A stretch of DNA of 64,000 nt, from assembly GCA_963682025.1 (NCBI GenBank), contig OY821520.1, positions 135,354,738-135,418,737 of the forward strand, read 5' to 3'. The notes under the pieces were generated by a model, which saw nothing but the letters and a program-made list of their open reading frames with translations, was not told where the DNA came from and made no database searches. Every line of letters starts with the position of its first letter. Positions within the stretch are counted from its first letter, which is position 1. Of this stretch, positions 54,691 to 64,000 are shown in pieces. This DNA comes from Cordilura impudica (taxonomy: Eukaryota > Arthropoda > Insecta > Diptera > Scathophagidae). The position numbers and the translations under genes were made by a program.

Positions 54691-56200
54691 AATTTGAGTT
54701 GAATTTATTTAAGAATTTAAAATACTAAACTAAATGTGAAAATTTTATTATCGTGATAAAAATACTGTCTCTCATGCCAGCACTTCCTACAGTTCAATAG
54801 TTTCCTTTTTTATATTGTTTTAAGAATGTTTCGATCTCACTCCTTACAAAATTAGTGTAGCTACTTCTATTAAAATTTTACAAGTCACATAAAGTTTCTT
54901 TAAAATTCTTTACAAAAAACATTTACACATTCGTTTTATGTGAAGACATAAAATAATACTGAAACTTGATGCCAGCTATAACGAACTTCGTTGAAGTGCG
55001 CTTTAATTGCATTTCAACATATAAAAATAACCATCATTTAAAGTTTAAAATGCTTACGTGTACCCAACATTCGTGCTCGTTTAACAACTTTTTATATTTC
55101 GAAACAAAAAAAAAAAAAAGGAAAATAAAAAAGAACTTTTGCCGAACATAAAAATAAACTTTGTTCAACTAGATTTCCACTTCCATTATTGTAAAAACCG
55201 CTCTGCTTATTTCTCGATTGATTTGTTTTGAAAGCTTAATTCGTGAAAAGTTTGGTGTGGCAGTGAATAAATCCACATGTCGGATATAAATATTTTCGAC
55301 TTTATATTTCTAGTCTATAGCATATATATTTATTTTTTTTTTTTTTTTGAAGATGCTTAAGAGTTTGATTATCTTTTGGTACACAAAAAACATATATGGT
55401 CCCGTTTGAATACCATTAATTTAATTAAGCTAAAGTAAAGAATTTTTAAAATTTTTAAAACAACACAAAATCAAAGGCCAGTCAAGTCACTTAACAAAAT
55501 GTATAGCGCTGGCATTTTCCAAATATAGTTTTGTTATTAATTTTTTTTTATTTTTGTTACAGCGTTTTGTTTAAATTTATTACGGCCCTTTTAATTTTTA
55601 ATCCAACAATTGTATTTGCCCAGTTCTTATTTAATTTCTCTAAGTTGTTTGTGTTTTAAAATCTAAATGTTTTTCTGTTATTTATATAACAAATGAAGAA
55701 GATATTTTGTTTGTTTGTCAAAAAACCCTTTTAGCAAATTTACTCATTCCTTACTATATTGTTGTTGTTGTTTCTTTTTAATAAAATCTCAAAACAATTG
55801 ACATATACAAAGGGTCAAGTAATACATAGAAAATGTTCTTTATTTTGTTTTTCATTAATTTTGTACAATAAAGTGAAAACATTTGTTTATGCTCGTATTA
55901 AAAATTTTTCCTTTTCTTGTCTTTTGTATTGCCAGCGGCGTATGCTCCTCATATATCTAATGAATAAAGTTAGAAATTTAATATATAATTCAAGTCGAAT
56001 AAGTTAAATTATGTTAAAATTATATCCTGCCATAAAGTTCTTTTTTATTATAAAATTTTATTTTTCCAAATCATATTTGACTCAATGAATGTGCCAAAGT
56101 AAAGAAGAAGCAGGATTTTCAGAGCATTCTTTTTAAAATACATACAGGGTACGCCCTCTAGAGTTTGCATTTTTAGCTGTTGGTTACTTTGAGTTTGGTG
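54691..56200. other. No gene recognised
   Basis: AT-rich spacer, only motif-free short frames. Confidence 0.35.
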
Positions 56201-56218
56201 TGTTATGCGGTTTACGAA

Positions 56219-56470
56219 ATGAGTCGATTTACGCTTGTACAACGTTGGGAAATGTTACAAACTTATTTCCAAGGTGGTGAATCTTCTACGGATAGTGCAA
56301 GAAAATTACGTTAAAAATTCGGTAAAAAAGCAACTCTTTTCAGGCAGTGTGTGGACAATGATAAAACATTACGTTCCCGTGCTCGTACAGTGCATATAAA
56401 CGAAATCATTGGTGGTGTTGCCAAGAGTTCTTTGATGCGAATTTTGAATAAAGATCTCTGTATGATGCTA
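56219..56470 (+). pseudogene. Mariner-like transposase N-terminal fragment
   Basis: MSRFTLVQRWEMLQTYFQGG then ESSTDSARKLR-stop-KFGKKAT, followed by RSRARTVHINEIIGG and VAKSSLMRILNKDL. This is the helix-turn-helix part of a mariner-type protein ('RW.IL..FF..GE...TVRKLR', 'S..RIL.KDL'). The catalytic domain is missing. Confidence 0.6.
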
Positions 56471-56479
56471 AATACATAA

Positions 56480-57470
56480 AAAGTTTATTAGTGCAGAAGC
56501 TGATGCCGCACGGCTATCCGTAAAGTTTTCGGTTTTCTGTTTTGTAAATTTTTTGGGCCGGCGCATTGTGGCTGAAATTTTGATTTCATTGGGCAAAAGT
56601 CTAATTTTTGTTGTCACCTATTTTTAAAATTTTAACGCCATTTTGTAGCTAATATATCTAAGTTGTTGTAGCTGAAAACTGAACTGTTTTTTAATTTCAG
56701 AAAAAGTGATTTTTTTTTGTTTTTTTTTCATAAAAAATAAATAATAACTACTCGCAAGTTATGGTCGATAATGACCTGCGATGTTCTTTTCAAGGTTGGT
56801 AGGATTGCAGTCTTTAGTACTTGTAAGTGGTCGCAACCGTACCGTTTAATATTAGGGGTATTTTGAAATATTAATAGGCTAGGCGATTCCTTGTGAATGA
56901 TGTTTTGTTCTACCATTTTATCCCGATTTTAACCAAGAGTATATTATTTGAAAGGTATTCTTTTTGGCCGTTTTGCAGATTTATAGATTTTTAAATTTTT
57001 TCCTTTATTTGGAGTAAATTGCATTTGAAGTTTCTACTAACACATATATAAAATTATACAATGTTATGTGTGTGTTTATTAAATTTGTTAATGTGTTTGT
57101 AAAAAAAAAGGTGTTTGTTTTTTGTAATGATTTATGAATTGACTATAATTGATTGGGCTGTAATCTGCTAGTATTTATTAAACTACTATATTTGTGTCAA
57201 ATTTCAACTTTAGTGGAATAGAACTTCTAGGGACAAAAGGGAACAATAAACGTATATTACCCAGAGAAAGGTGAAAGTATCCTCTTTAACCCTATGTATA
57301 CTCTAGCACCCGTGACGATCCACGGGTAGAATTTAATGAAATGACTCAATAAATTTTCAAATTACGGTTATTTAAACAGCGCTATAAGTATATAATGGTG
57401 TGTTAAATTTGTGCTTTAGGTATTTTGTTGCTTATAATAGTCATTATTTGTTCTATTACCAGCAATGTTA
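56480..57470. other. No gene recognised
   Basis: AT-rich spacer with poly-T runs; no motif. Confidence 0.35.
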
Positions 57471-57865
57471 TCTCTTTATATATAAAAGAGACGTGTTTGT
57501 ACGTAACCGCTAAAATCAAAAACTACTGCACCTATTTTGAAGAAAAAATTATACACATATTCTATGGACCGTGAGTCGTGTTTCTGTGTAATTTCGCGTT
57601 TGTCCGATAAATTTCGCAATTTTTTTAAAAATTTTTTTTTTATTGGTTTTATTAGGTGTTTTTGCATATATTTGTTTTGAAAAGTCATTAAATACGTTCA
57701 AACCAATCTTATTAAGCCTAGAAAAAATAATATGTCAAAGCAAAACCCACTAACGATCATTCGGGTATAGCCTTTCTTAATTGATTAGTTAAAAAATATA
57801 CACGTAGATATGAGTATTTGTTAAAATTGTATTTTTCAAATAAATTAATTACATATTTAATCAAA

Positions 57866-59440
57866 ATGCCACGACCACGTGGAAATATTGGTCACAACAA
57901 AGTCAAAAAGAAAGCGCAGCAGAAATTGAACAAACTAGATATCGAGTATCGCGTTTACGAGAAAATTATACAGAACAACAACGCGAGATACGAAATGAAG
58001 AACAACGTCTAGGAACCAGGCAAGCAAGAACAGCTTATTCATAACACTAATCGAATTACATATATGCGTCTGGCATTTAACTACGACCCAACAGTTGCTT
58101 ACAATTCACATAACTATATTGATATTGGTAGCATGGCTCAAGTATGTGCCCATTGTAAAGCGCTGAAATACAAAAAAGAAGCCACAGGGTTGTGTTGCGT
58201 TAATGATAAATTGAAATTACCAGAACTAAATAAACCACCCGAACCATTACAAACAATGGTATCTGGGACAACGCCGCAATCACAATATTTTCTTAATAAT
58301 ATTAGAAAATACAACAGTTGTTTCCAAATGATGTCATTCGGTCCTGACAGAATAGTTACTGATAATTTCATACCAACATTTAAAGTCCAGGGTCAAATAT
58401 AAAGGTTCATTATTACCAATTCCTGATCTACAACATAAATTCCTTCAAATATATTTTCTTGGCATTTCTGAATTACAATTCAATTACTTCGGGAGTATGA
58501 CAAGACATAGTACAGTCATTACAAAATTTATTCCATCTATATAATGAGGGTTATTAAAATTATTTAAGGCTGCAATAGAAGAAATGCCATCCGAAATCAC
58601 AGAATTGTTATAAAAGCTGATAAAACACCAGGAGGAGAGCACTCAAGACATTTCAATGCACCATTAATAAATAAGGTAGCCATTGTAATTGTTGGTGATC
58701 AGTTCGAAGCCAGAGATATTATTTCACTTCGGCGTAATGATCATTTGAAACGTGTTTCTGAAACTCACCGACCTTATGACGCGCTTCAATACCCAATACT
58801 GTTTTGGCAAGGAGAGGATGGCAATCATTTACAATTGATTATGATTAATCCAGCAACTGGCAAATTTGTTTTTTTTTATTTATTTTATTACAAAATATTA
58901 GGGGAACTATTAAAACAAAAATTATATTTTAATATTACAAGTTCAGAGACAAATAAAAAGATTAGTTGCATGAATTATTATGCATACAGATTGATGATCC
59001 GAGAGAATATAGAAAATCATATTAAGAAATGTCGGCAATTGTATCACCAATATATGGTGGACATGTACGCAAAAATAGAAACAGAAAGGCTTTTATTCAT
59101 ACGTCTTAACCAACGGCAATTATGATCGGAGGAATATATTCATCTACGTGATGCAATTAATAATGATGGCAATATAAATGATATTGTCCGCATAACATTT
59201 CTACCAGCTACTTATACCGGAAGTCCACGACACGTGCATGAATATGCACAAGACGCTATGACATAAGTTCAAAATTATGGCCGTCCTGATTTATTTCCAA
59301 CTTCTACTTGCAATCCGAAGTGGATTGAATTTAAAAATTGTTTATTTCCATCACATCTATTAGAATTGTGCGAAAAATATAAAGACGCCATGACAGAGGA
59401 TTGCATCAAACATTGCAAGATTTACGTAACAACGACCATC
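57866..59440 (+). pseudogene. Helitron Rep part
   Basis: N-terminal basic region MPRPRGNIGHNKVKKK; after a frameshift AFNYDPTVAYNSHNYIDIGS, AHCKALKYKKEATGLCC and SGTTPQSQYFLNNIRKYNSC. From ~58,617: ADKTPGGEHSRHFNAPLINK, VGDQFEARDIISLRRNDHL, ETHRPYDALQYPILFWQGED, ETNKKISCMNYYAYRLMIRE, YHQYMVDMYAKIETERL. An in-frame TGA at 59,126 sits before SEEYIHLRDAINNDGN, where an Arg codon (CGA) is expected, and a TAA follows near 59,266. It ends GRPDLFPTSTCNPKW. The HUH histidines and catalytic tyrosines, expected just downstream, are deleted. Confidence 0.8.
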
Positions 59441-60990
59441 CATTTGGAGGCGATCTTATATTATTAGCAGGTGATTTTAAACAAACTTTATCACGATCAA
59501 CACAAGCAGATGAATTTAGCGCATGTTTAAAATCATATAACTTGTAGGATTTTCTTCAAAAATGTAACTTACTATAAACATGCGCGTACATTTAGAAAAT
59601 GACGATTCAGCACATTTGTTTTCTAACCAATTATTGGACGTTGGAAATGGAAAAATTGCTACAGACAGTACAACAGCATTAATAACATTAACTGCTAATT
59701 ATACCCTATACCACTATGTGGTTTGGGTATAATGACTTTGTGCTGCTGTTTGTAACAACCAAAAATATTTGACCTAGACCCATCTTTAATTATACCGATC
59801 GAATCAGAATCACTTTCTGAGTTGATTTAACAATGTCCGTCCGTCCGTCCGTCCGTCCGTCCGTCTGTGTGTCCATGTAAACCTTGTAATCAAACTGCAG
59901 GTCGCAAATATGAATATATTTTGATGAAATTTGGTATGTAAGCTTCTTTCAGTCATGGGATGAACGCTGTTGAAATTGGTGAGAATCGGTCCATGTTCAG
60001 ACCTAGCCCCCATACAAATTACCCCTATGAAATCGACATAAATTGCCATAAGATCCAAATTTTCATATAGATCTTAATCAAATTGGGTTTGTATGCGTTC
60101 ATTACATCCATTAATGAGTAGTCCAAAAATGATCCCTTTGGCCCCATATAGAGCTGCTTCCCGATCTTCACTTAAATCTATTGAAAAACAAAAATATTGC
60201 ACTGATTCTTCTCAAATTTTGTTTGTATATATTTTTGCAAAATACAAGAGACTTTACCAAACATGATCAGGATCGGTCCATTTTTGGACTCAGTCCCCAT
60301 ATAGATATATCATCCGATATGAACTATTTCATATCTGCAGCCAAAAAAATTAATAAAAATCCCACTCAAATTTGGTTTTTGCTTATTTTCTATGTCCAGT
60401 TAGTTGGGCCTAAGAGATAGAGTTTCTAAACGCATGGTATAGGGTATCATATAGTCGGTCTAGACCGACTATAATTTTCTTACTAGTTTTTGTGTTACAA
60501 ATGAATCGAAAGAAGATTTAGTTTCAAGTGTGTACCTCAATATCATACCTAATTATAAGAATCATCAATGGTTAAGCGATCGCGCTATTTTGGCAGCCAA
60601 ATACAAAGATTTTAGGGACATTAATATTTATATTCTAAATAAAATTAATGGCCAAACAAAAATGTACTAATCGATTGATTGTATTATGGATCCAGATAAA
60701 ATTGTGAATTACGCAACAAAATTTTTAAATTCTCTTGATTTGCCTAGAACTCCACCTCACATTCTACAATTAAAAATTGGTGGGCCAATAATTCTTTTAC
60801 GAAATTTAAATCAACCACGGCTTTGTAATAGTGCTAGATTGGCTGTTAACAAATTATTCAACAATATCATTGAAGTAACTATATTAACTGGAAAATACAA
60901 AGGTGAAAATATGTTAATTTCACGTATACCAATCATTCCATCAGATATGCCATTTAACTTCAAACGCATTCAATTTCCAGGACAATCGGT
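59400..60990 (+). pseudogene. Helitron helicase part, interrupted by HINE M
   Basis: LHQTLQDLRNNDHPFGGDLI then LLAGDFKQTLSRSTQADEF (helicase motif region 'LAGDFRQTLP'), then SNQLLDVGNGKIATDST. TALITLTAN reaches the HINE junction at 59,699, and FCVTNESKEDLVS continues after 60,487. Further pieces are [32 protein letters not shown] and [20 protein letters not shown]. It ends [12 protein letters not shown], just before the missing final helicase motifs. Confidence 0.8.
59700..60487 (+). mobile_element. HINE copy M (inserted in the Helitron)
   Basis: Complete copy with six CCGT units in the microsatellite (59,836-59,865), the 5' hairpin and the perfect 3' palindrome. Excising from T to T regenerates an uninterrupted Helitron reading frame with no bases gained or lost, so the boundaries are known to within a T run. 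Confidence 0.92.
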
Positions 60991-61293
60991 CTGAACATGG
61001 ACCGATTCTCACCAATTTCAACAGCGTTCATCCCATGGCCGATAAAAGATTAAATACCAAATTTCATCAAAATATATTCATATTTGCGACCTGCAGTTTG
61101 ATTACAAGCTTTACATGGACACACAGACGGACGGACGGACATCGTTAAATCGAATCAGATAGTGATTCTGATTCAGATAGTGATTCTGATTCGATCGGTA
61201 TAATTAAAGATGGGTGTAGGTCAAATATTTTTGGTTGTTACAAACAGCAGCACAAAGTCATTATACCCAAACCACATAGTGGTATAGGGTATA
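60987..61293 (-). mobile_element. HINE fragment N (3' truncated)
   Basis: Minus-strand 5' half of a HINE, from the GGTCTGAACATGGACCGATT block to the terminal GGTATAGGGTATA. It holds the (GGAC)n microsatellite and an 18 bp internal duplication (TCAGATAGTGATTCTGAT). Its truncated side abuts the broken Helitron. Confidence 0.82.
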
Positions 61294-61610
61294 AAAACAT
61301 TATTTTTCAGAGAGCATTGCAATAAAATGTTACTAATTAATTTCATGTATACTATGTATACAATATACATTATTTTTATACACTAATAAAAAATATTGTA
61401 CAACAAAACTTTCTTAAAACTTAAAATCTTTACTAAGGGCCAGAAAAGCGGACGGTGTACAGCTGGTTTTGTATAAAAGCAACTATCATATATTATCAAA
61501 AAAATAATATAATGCATATTACATAAAACTTACTTGAGAGCCCGTTTGAGGGACTGTGTATGAAAAATAAGTTATATTTACCACTATTTGTTTATTTATA
61601 GTTTACTAGC
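61294..61610. other. No gene recognised
   Basis: AT-rich spacer. Confidence 0.35.
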
Positions 61611-61611
61611 T

Positions 61612-62150
61612 GTTTTTTTGCCCGGTCTTGCCCGGGATTCAAAGGCCTTTGACTTGAAAAATGGTTCACTACGCTTAGCAGGTGCTGAGTACTTAGTGCC
61701 CAATGAACAAATTCCACAACAAGATGAACTTTCTCTCCAAAAATTTATATGGGATGTTTATGTTTTTGGGGAGTAAATTCATTTTTTATTTCAATTTAAT
61801 ATTATTTGATTTTTTAATTTAGAAATCATTTTATAAGACGCTACAGCAATAGTGCTTCAAAAAGAGACTGCGAAACCGCATTAAGTTTTTTTTGTAAGTT
61901 TATTTATTTTGTAAACATCATATATAACGGAATCGTTTGCAAATTAAAGGAAGCAGAAATTTTAAGGATATAATTCATTTAAAAAGTGATCATCATTGAG
62001 CAGAGACGTCATATTTATAGAAGTTTCGAAAATGGAAAATGAATGCGAAGTTTAAAATTGCGCCGAAAGGTTGCTTTAAGCAGCTGCTTATGGTATATGT
62101 ATAGTAATTATTGCACATACGTAGAAAAAATTTATCATAAGACTTTTTAC
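61612..62150. repeat. CTAGCTG...CCCGG dispersed repeat, partial
   Basis: ACTAGCTGTTTTTTTGCCCG then GTCTTGCCCGGGATTC resembles the start of the repeat at 52,856. The rest is AT-rich with no recognised content. Confidence 0.4.
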
Positions 62151-62152
62151 TA

Positions 62153-62455
62153 GGCTGTGTTCCGCGAGCGAGTCGCGTCCGCATCCGCGTATTTGGCAGC
62201 TACACCCGTACTGCCATGCAGTTATCGTCAACTTATTTTAATCGCCAAAATATATTTTTCAGATTATACCGATATTTTAGCTGAGCTGTGTTCCGAGAGC
62301 TCGTCCTGTCCGCACGTCACTTCCGCGCGTTCGGCAGCTACACCCGTGCTGCCGCGCATTTGTCGTCAACTTATTTTAATTGCCAAATTATATTTTCCAG
62401 ATCATTTCGATATTTTAGCTAAGCTGTGTTCCGCGAGTGCGTCGCTTCCGCGCAC
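62153..62455. repeat. ~125 bp tandem repeat, about 2.4 units
   Basis: Units begin GCTGTGTTCCG[CA]GAG at 62,153, ~62,283 and ~62,422. Each has a GC-rich half (GGCAGCTACACCCGT.CTGC) and an AT-rich half (TCGTCAACTTATTTTAAT, GATATTTTAGCT). Base composition differs from the surroundings. Confidence 0.8.
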
Positions 62456-62734
62456 CGAAAAGAATACAGATTTTAAGTATGTTTACTGCAGGAGAGATGT
62501 TGAGAGCAGTATGGGAAATTTATTCATATCTTTTGGGGACCTTTTTTAAAAAATTTGGGGAATTTGTTTATCATGAAGTTATTCCCCAATTTATTGGGGA
62601 ATAAGTTTATTTTTTTGGGAATTTATTCATTGGGGACTAAGTAATCAGCGCCTGCTTACCATTACAATTAACTTTATTTATGCGGGGAATATCTTGCGTA
62701 TATGATTTCTAAAAGTTATGAATTTTAGTTATTC

Positions 62735-63100
62735 TAGAGCTTTGGCATATACAACATTTCTGGGTTTTCCTCCTGGTGCACATACGAAAAGATTGTGCTG
62801 GCTCCCAACTCTGGACCAGGTAACATATAATTGTCTATGAGAAAAACATGGAGATTCTAAGTTGATACCATGCTAACATAAGAGATTGTCCGCTGTATTT
62901 CTAGCTGCACTTGAGTTGATTCAGGCATTTCCGCTTCTCTTTATTTTTGGGCTTCAAAACGTTATTGAGTTCGCTGAGATGTTTCAGCATTTCTCGGCTC
63001 AGATTGTCTAACTCGTTGAGACTCGATTCGAATTTGGATCTGATCGGGTTCTCTAGAGTTCTGTTTAGTCTAAGCCTTTTTGCATTTGAGGTAGTACGGC
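62735..63100 (-). pseudogene. Helitron helicase C-terminus joined to N-terminal-type repeats
   Basis: The minus strand near 62,735-62,860 reads INLESPCFSHRQLYVTWSRV then GSQHNLFVCAPGGKPRNVVY and AKALE-stop. This is the last helicase motif and normal C-terminus of Helitron proteins. Upstream on the same strand (62,880-63,100) is REAEMPESTQVQLEIQRT-like sequence typical of the Helitron N-terminal repeats, so most of the protein between them is deleted. Confidence 0.7.
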
Positions 63101-63109
63101 CTATACGCT

Positions 63110-63435
63110 ACTCTTTGATGTGCAAGGCACAATTAAAAATAGTTATTTTTACAACATTTTGTCTTCCAATGTATTTAATAAGGCGGGATGGAAACATTTG
63201 TACGAATTAACCTAATTGGAGTAATCCTACAATGGTAGTCAACCTATATCTGTTTACCCACAAAATAAATCTGCACTTATTTTGGGGTGTTACAAATTAC
63301 TTATTGAAAAAGGCAAGAAGGGAATATTTGTAATAAGTTGATTTACAATATTTATTTCATAATTGTGTAAACTCAAGAGTAGTAAGTAAAGAGATTTGTG
63401 CACTAAGTTTTAGGGAAGTCCATTGAAAAATTAAA
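63110..63435. other. No gene recognised
   Basis: Spacer without recognised content. Confidence 0.35.
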
Positions 63436-63439
63436 ATAT

Positions 63440-64000
63440 GTTAACAAACATTAAAAGCGTATATAGAAATTTAAAAAAAGTGGGCGTGGCCGATAAAAAT
63501 ATATGATGACCTTGACTGGGATATGAGAATAATGTGCAGAAAATTCGAGTGAAACCCTTAAAAAATTGAAAAAAATGTGGGCGTAAAAATAGGCGTGGCC
63601 GGTAAGACAGTCTCTGGGGTATAGGTCGTGTGTACCAAATTTCAGAGAAATGAGTTGAAAAGTTAAAATTTGTGTAGTGAACAAACATACAAAAAACAGA
63701 AAATGAATTGTATATAAAAAGTGGGCGTAAAAGTACGCGTGGCTGATAAGAGGCATATACTGACCTTATCTGGAGCACAGAGATCGTGTGTACCAAATTT
63801 CAGAGAAATCCGTCGACAAATAAAAATTTGTATTGCGAAAAAATATACCAAAAAACTTGTATAGCGGTCAAACAAACAAACAGAAAAAATTTTTTTTTTA
63901 AAATATATAAGTGGGCGTAAAAGCAGGCGCGGTCGGTAAGAAGCATGTGGTGACCTTCCCTGGAGTCCGGGGATTGTATGTACCAAATTTCAGAGAATTC
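63440..64000. repeat. Tandem ~140-170 bp repeats with GTGGGCGTGGCC
   Basis: Four degenerate units, each with AAAGTGGGCG(T)AAAA.(G).GCG(T)GGC.G(A)TAAG, a GACCTT.(C/T)TGG(G/A) phrase, and GTGTACCAAATTTCAGAGAA. They continue to the end of the window. Open frames across them on the minus strand are repeats of the same translated unit, not genes. Confidence 0.75.

Larger units (their letters stand above)
57475..60986 (+). mobile_element. Decayed Helitron (Rep-helicase), split by a HINE
   Basis: Collinear Helitron protein pieces run from MPRPRGNIGHNKVKKKAQQK (57,866) to [10 protein letters not shown] (60,985). The middle of the protein, between the CNPKW segment and the GDFKQTL helicase segment, is deleted. 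A HINE occupies 59,700-60,487, and the 3' end is cut off by a HINE fragment at 60,987. The 5' limit is uncertain; a repeat-like TATATATAAAAGAGACG lies near 57,478. Confidence 0.8.

Noticed and set aside
63431..63986. Three overlapping ~100-residue minus-strand frames
   Set aside because: They are translations of the tandem GTGGGCGTGGCC repeat in shifting frames.

Overview
This 64 kb window is AT-rich, animal-type DNA that looks like the genome of a higher (schizophoran) fly. The evidence is the repeat content: Jockey-type non-LTR retrotransposons, Tc1/mariner and hAT transposons, Helitrons, a Transib-type transposon, and about a dozen copies of a ~790 bp interspersed repeat with a GTCY microsatellite, similar to the DINE-1/mini-me (HINE) repeats of Diptera. 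I recognise no host gene, tRNA or rRNA. Nearly all recognisable coding sequence is transposon-derived and most of it is broken. Family names come from reading the translated frames; no database was searched.

Layout. 0.4-6 kb: a full-length 5.0 kb Jockey-like element (minus strand, intact 1074-residue ORF2, poly(A), perfect 14 bp target-site duplication) inside an older non-LTR remnant. 6.85-10.36 kb: a 5'-truncated second copy of the same family (13 bp duplication), itself interrupted by a HINE. 10.7-15.2 kb: mariner-type pseudogenes, two HINEs, a reverse-transcriptase fragment. 16.3-17.7 kb: a 400 bp inverted-repeat element and a ~120 bp tandem array. 17.87-23.52 kb: the most interesting locus, a long-terminal-inverted-repeat element carrying a Cys-rich/acidic protein gene, into which a 3.29 kb Transib/RAG1-like transposon (18,964-22,250) has inserted. 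That transposon's ends read heptamer CACAGTG, spacer of 23 or 21 nt, nonamer-like GCAAAAATC, and it is flanked by CGGCG/CGACG. Removing it and one copy of the flank restores the interrupted reading frame.

23.6-34 kb: a mariner pseudogene, five HINE copies or fragments, and an ~800 bp near-perfect palindrome. 34.2-41.9 kb: a nested stack that looks like one Tc1-like element (matching ends ~7.7 kb apart) invaded by a hAT element (8 bp duplication), a HINE, an inverted-repeat element and a further small element. 42-48 kb: more degraded transposase pieces and a HINE. 48.2-52.1 kb: a decayed non-LTR element. 52.8-54.7 kb: a composite repeat with a Helitron helicase fragment. 57.5-61 kb: a decayed Helitron split by a HINE with a clean empty site and truncated at its 3' end. 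61.6-64 kb: tandem repeats and another Helitron fragment.

The genes do not form a cellular pathway. The window is a layered record of transposition in which the insertion order can be read from which element interrupts which. It is probably heterochromatic or intergenic sequence.
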